A stretch of DNA of 64,000 nucleotides from Torymus aiolomorphi (lineage: Eukaryota > Arthropoda > Insecta > Hymenoptera > Torymidae): assembly GCA_036365515.1 (NCBI GenBank), contig CM070876.1, positions 177,110,478-177,174,477 of the forward strand. The letters run 5' to 3'. This document shows, one piece after another, positions 11,517 to 21,836 of the stretch. The notes below the pieces were generated by a model. That model saw nothing but the letters and a program-made list of their open reading frames with translations, made no database searches and had not been told where the DNA came from. The position numbers and the translations under genes are program-made. Within the stretch, counting starts at the first letter, position 1, and each line of letters opens with the position of its first letter.

Positions 11517-14020
11517 GGTTAGCTTTCCAAAACCTGGATACGGTTCCTCCAACGATGGTAATACGGCCCGTAAATTTTTTCAACACTCAGATAAATCAGC
11601 TGAAATAATTGGTATGTCGATATGTAATTTTCATAAAATTCTTATAATAAAGCCTTATTTTTCATACGAAACTTGATTTTATAGGAATCGACGAAACATT
11701 AATGAAACGACTCCACAACGTGTTAATAGTAATTTCTTCTGGATGCAATATAAATTCTTGTGCATTTCAAGAGTATTGCATTGAAACTGCGATATTGTAT
11801 ATGGGAGCGACCAGCAGAAACGGGCCACCGAGCGCGCGCGGTGCCTTTTTTCGCGTAAAAGGCGCTCTGTTTAACTCGTTCATAATCGTATGCTGCGTCT
11901 TTGAAAAAGAAACCAAGGACCTATATCGATAGATTTTTTCCTGCTCTTTCCAATGGTGCCATTGTTTTTATTGCGAAACGCTTTCTTCTGGACGAAAACT
12001 CAAGTTGAATATTGAAAGCCATTTTTCTCAAAGTATATCATGTTTTTTTCAAAATAAACTACACCATTGGAAAGCACAACTCTTAAGCTTCAAAACCTTA
12101 TGTTGGAGAAGTTGGAGAAATAAAGGGTTTAAAAGTAACAACATGAAGAAGACAGCGCCGAGGGTCCGCGTGAGCCCCTCGCGCCCGTGCGTACGGCACG
12201 TTTAAGTTCACGCTCATTCAATTCGCTAATAATCGTGTACCAAGTCTCTGAAAAAAGAACTAAGGACATATATCGATAGATTTTTTCCTGCTCTTTCCAA
12301 TGGTGCTATTATTTTTATTCCGAAATGCTTCTGTTCGGGATTAGTACCCGAAGTGCCCGCTAGATGGCAAGCACCAAGCGCGCTACCTTCAATGAAAAAC
12401 ATCACCCCGCGGGCTTAAATAGAGGCTACTTTAAGATGATTACTTAAAGGCTACAGAAAAGCTACAAAACAGGCTAGCCTCAGCTAAGACAATACCTGGA
12501 ACTCAATTGTTTCATTGTATTAAATCATTAAATGATGCCAAAAAGTTAGAACTTAAAAGATTTTCAGCGTCAGAAGATTCTCAATTATATCCACCGATCA
12601 AAAAAGAAAAAGTACTTAAAACTCAAACAAAGAAAGAAGCGGATGTCGCAAAAAGGACAATTCTTATAAAATCAAAAAAAATGTAAAAAAATTAGAATTT
12701 AAAGGAAAAGGTAATATTGTTATGCCAGATTAAACAATCTATAAGGTTATTTTAAATGTCTGTTTCACTACTTTCAGTGCGTTCATGGATATTTTTATGT
12801 TTAATATATTATGTTTTTCAAATTTTGTTATATAAATGAACAAAGTTCATTGTATATTTACAAAAAAGAAAGGGCGAAATAGCACATCGCGTGTATTAAT
12901 CCGCCCTTGAGCATAGCGTAAAAAGTTCAGGCAGCCGCTGTCTTTTTGATCTTACTATTTTTGAAATTTTCATGTTTCAACTTAAAAATATAATATTTTA
13001 TAGTTTAAGGCTTGTACTTTTGAAGAATATAATTCATTTTGAAGAAAAGACTGATATTTTATTGAAAAAATAGCGTTTAAACATTCAAATGGAATTTTCA
13101 ACTAGAAGGAAGCATTTCGGAATAAAAATAATAGCATCATTGGAAAGAGCAGGAAAAAATCTATCGATATATGTCCTTAGTTCTTTTTTCAGAGACTTGG
13201 TACACGATTATTAGCGAATTGAATAGAGCGTGCACTTAAACGTGCCGTACGCACGCTCGCGAGGGGCTCGCGCGGACCCTCGGCGCTGTCTTTTTCATGT
13301 TGTTACTTTTAAACCCTTTATTTCTCCAACTTCTCTAAGATAGGGTTTTGAAGCTTAAGAGTTGCACTTTCCAATGGTGTAGTTTATTTTGAAAAAAAAC
13401 ATGATATACTTTGAGAAAAATGGCTTTCAATATTCAACTCGAGTTTTCATCCGGAAGAACGCGTTTCGCAATAAAAACAATAGCACAATTGGAAAGAGCA
13501 GAAAAAAATCTATCGATATAGGTCCTTGATTTTTTTTTCAAAGACGCAGCATACGATTATGAGCGAGTTAAACAGAGCGCCTTTTACGCGAAAAAAGGCA
13601 CCGCGCGCGCTTGGTGGCACGTTTCTGCTGGACGCTCCCATATATTACTTTACCCGTGGTATTATATGCCACCTACTGTACATAAAATACTTGTACATAG
13701 TGCATCATTTATAAAAAATCTATTGTACCTTTTGGATGTTTATCCGAAGAAGTATTAGAGTCAAGTCACAAATTATGTAAATTAATAGGTGAGCTTTTAG
13801 TCAAAAAGACTCAAGAAGTAAAACTAATAGAGACATTTTTCATCAGAGATTACTTCTGCACTCTGATCCGTTAATATCCCTTTTGAACATTTCTCCAAAG
13901 AAAACAAAAAAAAAAAAAATACCTGCTGGGGTTATTAGTTTACTAACTGATTATAATTTAGATATATGCTCTGACACTAATTTTAGCTCATCAGAATCTG
14001 ATACAGATACAGAATTGTAA
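11517..14020 (+). pseudogene. Decayed transposase-like gene, interrupted by a foldback element
   Basis: Pieces in order are exon 11517-11611 (contains FPKPGYGSSNDGNTARKFF), a 73-bp GT-AG intron joining in frame to 11685-11801, the foldback insertion at 11802-13640, then the continuation from 13643 with YPWYYMPPTVHKIL, a frame change near 13715, a donor at 13789, and a tail 13840-14020 ending SSSESDTDTEL and a stop. I recall this motif order (SNDGNTAR, PWYxMPPxVHKIL, LSEE, SSDP, acidic end) from transposon-type proteins in insect genomes but cannot name the family with certainty. The 5' exons were not found upstream of 11517, where the mariner element sits. Not expected to be functional. Confidence 0.6.
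11802..13640. mobile_element. Foldback element, 1,839 bp, with TA target duplication
   Basis: Ends are TGGGAGCG inverted repeats; arms of about 530 bp (11802-12335 and 13105-13640) are near-complementary. Each arm contains two copies of a TATCGATAGATTTTTTCCTG phrase. Flanking TA at 11800-11801 and 13641-13642 reads as a target duplication: counting only one TA brings the two halves of the interrupted gene into the same frame. The 770-bp centre has a short lysine-rich frame but no recognisable transposase, so the element is non-autonomous, probably mobilised by a Tc1/mariner-type enzyme. Confidence 0.85.
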
Positions 14021-14298
14021 ATATATTTATTATTTATCTTTATAACAATGTTTTTTTTATTCCACCCAAAATAATTAATATGAAAATACAATAATACCAA
14101 ATACAAGACAAAGAATACATAATTATTTGAAAATATTTATTGTATTATATATTTGTTGTATATAACATAATAAACAAATTTATTATGTTAATATAATTAA
14201 CGGAATAATTTATTATATGTTTTTCATAATATAATTACATTCTAGCATCAAAAATACACGAAAATGTTGATTAAACTGAAAATAGAATGAAATAAATA

Positions 14299-14332
14299 GT
14301 TTTGGCCAACTTTTTTGCGAAATAGACCACTG
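14299..14332. repeat. Terminal-like motif, CAGTGGTCTATTT on minus strand
   Basis: The reverse complement reads CAGTGGTCTATTTCGCAAAA followed by GTTGGCCAAAA and abuts TA. A close match starts at 55720 on the plus strand. Its position after the decayed transposase suggests it is that transposon's right end. Confidence 0.45.
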
Positions 14333-14370
14333 TACGGCGCTGTCCTCTATACTGTTCTCTCACTTTTCAT

Positions 14371-15045
14371 TCATTTAACCTCTTCATGGCATTTTTGGTG
14401 AAATATCAAGTAGTTCTCTCGGGATTGTGCCATTTTTATGTATCCCTCACAGAAGGGTTCGCCCAATGCCTCACGTTTAACGGCTTCCCGGATGATGACT
14501 CTAGCGGTAGCTTCGCTGGATGGGCGGTTTGGGAGCAGTTCGAATGGTGTTTTGCTCTGTCGGTTGCATGCCTTCAAATCGGCTCCAAATTGAAGCAATA
14601 AATCCGCTGCTTCAGCGATCTCAAACTCGTAGGCCACATGCAGTGCGGTCTTACCCCCTTTTGTTCTTTCGTTGATGCGGACACCACGCTTCAGCAGGAG
14701 ATGGAGAGATGCCGGACAGTTCAACGCGGCTAAGTGCAAGGGGAACAAGCCCTCCTGTGACTTTTTCTCCACGTCTGTACCGTTGTCAAGAAGAATCTTG
14801 GTCTGGAAAACAAAACGTTTGTTGAATCTGTAAGTTGAATAAATCAAAAAGCCGTTACCAATTCATTGGCTCTCCACTTCTTCAATCTCAACTCGGCAAT
14901 TCCTTATAATTTATTGTTTGTAAGTCTCATATAATTATGGGACTTGATATAATTAATACATTCTTGCACCCAAATTCGAGTATATTAATTTCTTTGATAA
15001 ATTATTTGTGAAAGTACAAACAATAAAAGAAGTGTTCCATGACAT

Positions 15046-15090
<45 letters not shown>

Positions 15091-15925
15091 ACCCATGCAC
15101 ACATACATACACACGCACACACACACACGCACGCACGAACGCACTCAATATGTCTAAAACACATTTCTAATATGTTTTTAAAAAACTTAAAAATATAGTA
15201 TTACGGAGGTTCTTCTAGAAGGAAGTGAAAATGATCGAAAACATTTGTATATATTATTATATACTCACAATGTCCGTACACTTAATCGCATAGTGCAGCG
15301 GTGTATTCCCGAAAAGGTCCTCAGCATCTATATTTATTTTGTGGCTGATCAGCACCTTGAACATCGTCAAGTTCTTGGACAGTAACGCCAAGTCAAGTGG
15401 ATTCCGTCCTATCGCCTCTACCGCCTCAATAGATGCTCCTCTGGCAATAAGCTTTAGTGCCAGCTCGTTGAAGCCATGCATCACTGCCAGATGTAGCGGC
15501 GTAAACTGATTCTCGTCCCGCGCATCCACGATGGCCCCGTTGATGAGATCTTCGACGATTTTGGGATAGACCTTGATCAATACCGCGAAGTGCAGTGGTG
15601 TTTGCTTCCGACAATCACGCGCATTACAATTTGCACCGTGTTTTATAAGCAGACGCACGAATTGGACATTACGAGACGACATTGCCAAGTGCAGCAGCGT
15701 CGTCATAGGGTCCAAATCAAGGAGCGCGGTAGCGCTCCGAAGACAAGATTGTAGATTAAATGGCTTCTTCACGTCCGCCCCTCTATAGATAATACACTCC
15801 GCCAAGTCGTAGTCGCCCTCTAGTGTCGCTCTACACAATTCCCTAGTCAAACTCTTCATCTTTTTCCTGCAACCGTGGAAGAGCAACTGTCGGCTAAAAC
15901 GTATGTCCTTTGACTGAACTCTCAT
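14371..15925 (-). CDS. Ankyrin-repeat protein, two exons
   Basis: Exon 1 is 15925-15269 (219 codons) and exon 2 is 14802-14371 (143 codons plus stop); they join in frame through a 466-bp GT-AG intron that falls inside an ankyrin repeat. The roughly 362-residue product carries about eight ankyrin repeats, recognised by TPLHLAV, TPLHFAV, NTPLHYA, FPLHLAA and KTALHVA cores and by LLxxGA helices. Repeats start near residue 35 and continue to about 335, leaving a short C-terminal tail. No signal peptide, membrane segment or PRANC/F-box-like tail is visible. Ankyrin arrays bind proteins; the partner is unknown. The TATA-like sequence at 15941-15950 is very close to this ATG, so Met23 (codon at 15857-15859) may be the true start. 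No frameshift or stop is seen. Confidence 0.85.
15046..15135. repeat. (CA)n microsatellite within the ankyrin gene intron
   Basis: About 90 bp of CA repeat with TA/GC interruptions toward the 3' end, wholly inside the intron 14803-15268. On the transcribed strand it is a GT/TG tract. Confidence 0.95.
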
Positions 15926-15940
15926 CTGGGCTCCTCCGGC

Positions 15941-15950
15941 ACTATATATA
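15941..15950 (-). promoter_or_regulatory. TATA-like box of the ankyrin gene
   Basis: CTATATATAG lies 16 bp upstream of the first ATG. Transcription normally starts about 30 bp downstream of a TATA box, which would fall within the first codons and favour the second methionine as start. Confidence 0.4.
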
Positions 15951-15999
15951 GGACGCCTCGATCTACGTGGGCCAAGAGAAAGGACAACCTTAGGTACGC

Positions 16000-16258
16000 A
16001 GGTAAGTATTAGTTGGCACCAACGCCTGGGTTTCCCTAATGAAGGAAAGTAGTCAAATTGCCCTTAGGTATGTCGATGTTACGGATAGGTAAGTATTAGT
16101 TCGTGCCAACGCCTGCGTTTCCCTAATGAAGGAAAGTAGACAAATTGCCCTTAGGTATGTCGATGTTACGGGCAGGTAAGTATTAGTTCGTGCCAACGCC
16201 TGCGTTTCCCTAATGAAGGAAAGTAGACAAATTGCCCTTAGATATGTCGATGTTACGG
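16000..16258. repeat. 87-bp tandem array, three units
   Basis: Units start with GGTAAGTATTAGTT at 16001, 16088 and 16175, exactly 87 bp apart, with very few differences. On the plus strand two units read CAGGTAAGTATT and one reads TAGGTAAGTATT, near-perfect matches to the 5' splice-site consensus. The array sits just upstream of the ankyrin gene. Confidence 0.9.
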
Positions 16259-16499
16259 GATTTCTATAAGTATTTCGGTTTTAGTCGTATATTACGTTCA
16301 TCTGGGAAAAACTCTTAAGATTCATGACTTTCTGAGTGACAGTGTGAACGCATTAGTGGGTATTTGAGATGTGTTAAATGACGAAAAACAATTTTTATGC
16401 AAATTGTAGTCTTGTACTTAATTGTTGAGTAGTAACGTAATCTGACAAAAACAAAATAATTACTGTTAATTTCCCATAATATTAGCATTACAATTTTTC

Positions 16500-16638
16500 C
16501 CGCCTCCTAGAGGAAGCTTTGTAATAGTAAAATTTTAAGTTTCGTTAAATCGCTCTAGAAACACGAATAGAGGTGATAAAATATCGAATCACATGATTTT
16601 AAAAAATGTCTGTCTGTGCGTGCGTGCGTGCGTGCGTC

Positions 16639-16670
<32 letters not shown>

Positions 16671-16698
16671 CGTGCGTGTGTGTGTGTGTGTGTGTGTG

Positions 16699-16787
<89 letters not shown>

Positions 16788-18545
16788 TACCGTTTTATCT
16801 CAGGATCTATTCGATCGATTTAAACCGGATAGGTCTCATTTTTCTTTGTGTTATGGGAGAAGGAAATCCTCTTTTTGATTCGACGATGCGTTTTTGTTTT
16901 ATTTCGAATTTTCGATTTTCGCAAAATTTATTTTTGCGTTTTTTTTAATGATAACATTGAGATATTTGAATCAGACAGATAGCATTCGAAAGAGCATAAA
17001 AAAACTTATATTTAATAAAAAATAATTACATTAGCTATTGCGGTTCTTTTGTTATTAACAAAAACGTGTTTTTTTTTTAAAGCTTATAACTCCAAAAATA
17101 ACGGAATTTTTTTGAAAAAATCATGATAATGCAGAATATAAATAGCTATAATCTGCAAAAATTTGAATCCATTCTGTCGACTAGTTTTTGAGAAAAAAAT
17201 TGAAAAATGAAAAAATGCGTTGTGTATGAAGCACGATTACGGGAGTAAAATTGACTTAATCGCTTTGAAATTCCTTGTGGAGGTAGATTTTTTATAGCTC
17301 TCGGCTCATATCATTGGTCAATAAATTTCAGAGATATTTGAGGTCAAAATTTTTTTGAACCATTTTTCAAATCGTAATTTCTCGAAAAAGGCTCGACGTA
17401 TCAGCTTCAAATTTATAGACAATTTTGTGTGTGATATATATAACATATGTGCGAATTTTCATCAAGATCGTTAGATTACCTTTTGAGATATTTGATATTT
17501 AAAATTTTCGTATTTTACAAAGTCATTTTCTTTGTCGCATGATAACTAGAGAAGAAAAAATAGGTTTAATCATGTTGAAATTTTGTGGAGATGTAGAGTT
17601 TATTTATATATTAATTGTATAAGTCCTTTAGGTAAGAATTGTCTCATAATTTTTAGAGATATTTAAGGTGAAAATTTTTTTACGTTTTTTTCAAAATCGT
17701 AATTTCTCAATGACGACTTCATGCATCAGTTTGAAATTTATAGACTATTTTGTATGTGATGTAGGCAATACGTATTTAAAATATCATCCAGATTATATGG
17801 TTAGTTTTTGAGATATTTGATATTTAAAATTTTGGTATTTCTGGAAATAACTTTCTATGTCGCACAATAACTAGAGTAAAATTTAATTACTTTGAAAGTT
17901 GATGGAGATTAGATTTGATGGAGATGGTGAATTTATATATTATTTATTAGAAGAGTTTTTACGGTAAAAGAATTCGTTTATGAATTTCAGAGATATTTGA
18001 GGTTAAAACTATTTTAGTCCTCTTTTAAAATCGTAATTATTCGGGAATGCATTTATGTACACTAGAAAATTGAAATGACATGCGCTATGCACTATACGCG
18101 AGTGTTGTGTGCCTGCTTTTGTTTTGTAATAGCCATTTATTATTGTTAAGCTTAGAACCTTTTTCTTACATCGGAAATTCCAGAAAGAGCACCCAAACAC
18201 GGACAGACATACTACTAGAGACAAGTAACCTATGTGTGAAATTTCACAAAAAAAATATAATTTGAAGTAAAGGTTATTTAGAAATTTTAAAAGGTTTTGA
18301 CGATAATATTACAATCAATTATTTTATTTATTTTTCGCACATAATTTAAAAAAAAAATCATACATATTATTTTATTCATATTTTATACATAATTTTAAAA
18401 TTAATACTTTTTAATCTTCATAAATGAATTTAATTATAATTATGTCATAAATTGTTGCATAAATTATAAATTTTGTTATTAAAAATTAATTAAAGGAATA
18501 AGCAAATTAAGTTTGAGGAAGCCACGGGCCAATGAATTCGCAGCG
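16500..18545. mobile_element. Dispersed element family X, copy 1
   Basis: Starts with CCTCCTAGAGGAAGCTTTG, carries a long (GT)n tract at its 5' side, and ends near TTTGAGGAAGCCACGGGCC. The same start and end occur at 61600 and 63385, and a third copy starts at about 30693. GCTTCCTC at the start and GAGGAAGC at the end are inverted. The inside is AT-rich with recurrent GATATTTGAGGT and CGTAATTTCTCGA phrases and no real coding region. Class is undetermined; a non-autonomous DNA element is likely. Confidence 0.65.
16613..16786. repeat. (GT)n microsatellite inside element X copy 1
   Basis: About 170 bp of GTGC/GT repeat following AAAAAATGTCTGT. Copy 2 of the element has a (TG)n tract at the matching place. 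Confidence 0.95.
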
Positions 18546-18744
18546 GTTTTTATACAAAAATACAAAATGACTTAAACAATAGTCAACCTATAGTTAGTAA
18601 TACTGTATACTAATTGTAAAAAATTTATTGAACTACAGTTGCAGTGTTTAGATGTCTAACACGGGGTACGACGTTCTCGATCATTACCATATATCTTCTG
18701 GCACAGTAAATAGCCCTAAAGTAAAAGAAAATTAAATTTTTCCG

Positions 18745-20165
18745 TTATTAAATCATATAAAGAAATGCAAAATCCATACAGATCAATCGAAATATTGTAC
18801 TCCTAATGAATTACCCCTTATAAAAATATCCTATAGAAAATCCTGTAGGAAATGCTATAGAAAATCCTGTAGGCATTCCGTAGAAATCCTATAGGAATCC
18901 TATAGGATACTCTATAGGCAGTCCTATATGAAATTCTATATAGGAAGTTCTATAGGAAATCCTATGTGAATTTCGCGCTTTTCCTGTAGGAAATCCTATA
19001 GGAAATCCTATAGGAAATTCTGTAGGTAATTCTGTAGGAAAAACTGCAGACAATTTTACATGGAAAATTCTGCAGGGAATTCTGGAGTATTTTCGTGAAA
19101 ACAGTTTTATAGAGGTTTAGCATCTTATTTAGCGGTGTAACATCGCACAGCAAAATCAGTGGCAAACAGTCCTAAGTAAGGAGTTGCACCTAGGGACTGC
19201 CGTGCACGACTGCCGGCGCTTACCGATTAAGCCCAATGAGCTCAGATATCAAAATCAAGGTAATCCTTGTCACATTGACTCTCCGTAAAGTCGTTCAAAC
19301 GGTTGAATCTCATGGCTTTACATACCCTCGCGGTTCCAATGTGTTTATGAGAGTCCCGACTGCTGAGCCCCATAGCGGCATAGCAGCGAACATACATAAA
19401 CGAGGCTCTGGAGAAGCAAGCTTCTACCGCATGCCGCAGCGCAGCGCAGCAGTCGGGACTCTCATAAACACATTGGAACCGCGAGGGTATGTAAAGCCAT
19501 GAGATTCAACCGTTTGAACGACTTTACGGAGAGTCAATGTGACAAGGATTACCTTGATTTTGATATCTGAGCTCATTGGGCTTAATCGGTAAGCGCCGGC
19601 AGTCCTGCACGGCAGTCCCTAGGTGCAACTCCTTACCTAGGACTGTTTGCCACTGATTTTGCTGTGCGATGTTACAGCGCTAAATAAGATGCTAAACCTC
19701 TTAAACTGTTTTCACGAAAATACTCCAGAATTCCCTGCAGGATTTTCCATGTAAAATTGTCCGCAGTTTTTCCTACAGAATTACCTACAGAATTTCCTAT
19801 AGGATTTCCTATAGGATTTCCTACAGGAAAAGCGCGAAATTCACATAGGATTTCCTATAGAACTTCCTATACAGAATTTCATATAGGACTGCCTATAGAG
19901 TATCCTATAGGATTCTATAGGATTTCTACGGAATGCCTACAGGATTTTCTATAGCATTTCCTACAGGATTTTCTATAGGATATTTTTATAAGGGACACAC
20001 TAACGCCTTTTAATGACTGCGCGGAGAAAAATTTTTGGGTAAATAAATTATACACAAAAATTTTTCTCCGCGCAGTCATTAAAAGGCATTGAGTGTGTAA
20101 ATCATTGGGAGTACAATATTTCGAGTGACCTGTATGGATTTTGCATTTCTAATAAAATATTTAAA
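18745..20165. repeat. Giant nested palindrome, copy 1
   Basis: The core 18815-19994 is a foldback starting CCCTTATAAAAATATCC and ending with its complement. Its arms contain arrays of TCCTATAGGA-like 10-12 bp units, then a GC-richer section with AACAGTCCTA and GCCGGCGCTTACCGATTAAG, around a loop of about 100 bp near 19345-19455. The core is itself enclosed by an outer inverted repeat (AATATTGTACTCC near 18791 and its complement near 20112), so the palindrome extends over 1.4 kb. A full-length copy of the core occurs at 41598-42797. Confidence 0.9.
19995..20098. repeat. Small hairpin next to the palindrome core
   Basis: Arms with TTTTAATGACTGCGCGGAGA and its complement, joined by a loop of about 20 bp rich in AT. 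It sits between the core and the outer right arm of the palindrome, so it looks like a separate MITE insertion. Confidence 0.8.
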
Positions 20166-20299
20166 TAAGAAAATTTATTATTTTCAATAGGAGTACTGGG
20201 TCAAACTCGATTTGTGGAATTTTTACTATTTTAAATATAGTACTTTTTTCAAAGCAAATTTTAGTTTCTGAAATAATAATTTTTATGAAATATATTTTT

Positions 20300-20640
20300 T
20301 TTGCCTAGCGGGCCGAAAGTGCCACTTTTGCTCCCGGCGCCCGATCGCGAAGGTTGTATTTTCGGCCTCGCCAGGCAAAAAAATCGTATACGCACCACGG
20401 GAGCAAATAAAGAATGCCTCAGATCGCATGTTTGTCAATTTACATGCGATCTGGGACATTCTTTACTTTTGCTCCCAAGGGGCGTAATTTACTATTTCAT
20501 CATATACCCTGACCGAAACTGCCACTTTTGCTCCCGGCTGAAAAACGCGAATGTGGTATTTTGGGCCAGGTATGGTGAAAAATAGTATACGCACCACGGG
20601 AGGAAAATTGGTCAGCCCACAGGTCGTGCACTGAGAAAAA
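20300..20640. repeat. GC-richer repeat pair with internal hairpin
   Basis: The phrase GCCACTTTTGCTCCCGGC occurs twice (about 20321 and 20521), each followed by a GTATACGCACCACGGGAG phrase. Between them CAGATCGCATG and CATGCGATCTG form a hairpin at about 20420-20452. No gene seen. From 20640 to 20870 there are loose ACTATA/TATAGT repeats. Confidence 0.55.
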
Positions 20641-21065
20641 TATGTATAGTCGTTACTATTATATCGTATAGTTGTAAAAATATAGTTATGGTTTCTATTT
20701 TTTTCAGTAAAATATACTACCCTGTATTAGTTGGATATTATATTTTAGTAATTTTAACTATAATTATTGTAAATACAACTATAATATAGTAACTTTTACT
20801 ATAAAATATAGTTGTGACGATTTTACACTATACAGGATTGTAACAGTAACTATATTTTCTTTTCATTGTGTAAATTGCCAATTTTCCTCCCATGGTGCGT
20901 AATATACTATTAATTCACCGTTTTTGATCAGTTTCTTTGTTCTATGGATATATATTGGATATTATTATTTAAATGTTATTATTTTTATTTAACCAATATA
21001 CACATTTTATAATCTAAGTATCACATATTTACAACAAAAAATTAAATTTAGAAATTAAAAAATTT

Positions 21066-21137
21066 TTGCACATGATGGGAATCAAACACGGGACCCTCTT
21101 GGCACGGCAGTCGGACGCTCTAACCACTCACCTATAA
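21066..21137 (-). repeat. tRNA-derived SINE head or tRNA pseudogene
   Basis: On the minus strand there is an A-box-like TAGGTGAGTGG followed by TTAGAGCGTCCGA, and a B-box-like GTTTGATTCCC, at tRNA spacing, ending CATCATGTGC before an A-rich/T-rich stretch. The anticodon arm does not form a clean stem, so a SINE promoter is more likely than a working tRNA. Confidence 0.5.
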
Positions 21138-21227
21138 AAGACTTACAGTTGGTCTTTTCGAAACTGATACATAAGCTACACTACGATGTAAGTATTATTC
21201 AATTGCTTTATTTTATTAATCAGTACA

Positions 21228-21836
21228 TAATTGAGTAATAATAACATTATAATCAAATTTAATATAGTTACATAATTTAAAAATGTCATAAATAAATAAC
21301 AATAATTTTTTTCGTCAGAAATAAAGGAAATATGAGAAGGATGTGCATATAAATTCCTACCATACCGACATCGTCATTTAATTTTTATTTACTATAATCC
21401 TGCGAACTTTTTTTTTAAAATAAATGCGATTTTCTGTCTTTCACAATCCATGCAAAAACTACATCTTGATTAAAAAGGTAACTCATTTCATTATTGTATA
21501 GATTATTGTATATTTAAATTTAAATATACGTAATGCTGAATAATAAATAAGAAAATTTTTAAGCTGAAAATTAAAATATTTTTTAACCACATATTTTTTG
21601 CATGGATTGTGTGAAAGACAGAAAATCGCATTCATTAAAAAAAGTGCGTAGGATTATAGTTATAGTAGTAAATAAAAATTAAATGACTATGTCGGTATGG
21701 TAGGGATTTATATACGCAGCCTTTTCATATTTCCTTTATTTCTGACGGAAAAAATTGTTGTTATTTATTTATGATATTTTTAAATTAAGTAACTGTATTA
21801 AATTTGATTATAATTTATTATTACTCAATTATATGT
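21228..21836. repeat. Foldback element, about 610 bp
   Basis: Arms of about 230 bp are complementary: ATTGAGTAATAATAACATTA near 21230 faces its complement near 21812, and CCATACCGACAT faces ATGTCGGTATGG. The middle carries inverted GCATGGATTGT copies. No coding capacity. Confidence 0.8.

Noticed and set aside
16593..16948. Three overlapping Cys/Val-rich reading frames
   Set aside because: They are translations of the (GT)n microsatellite and carry no real protein signal.
19236..19502. 88-codon frame in the palindrome, also seen at 42115-42432
   Set aside because: The frame lies in inverted arms and loop, and its conservation follows from the element copies; no domain or codon signal is seen.
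21066..21137. Functional tRNA gene
   Set aside because: The A and B boxes are present but the anticodon stem does not pair cleanly; a SINE head or pseudogene fits better.
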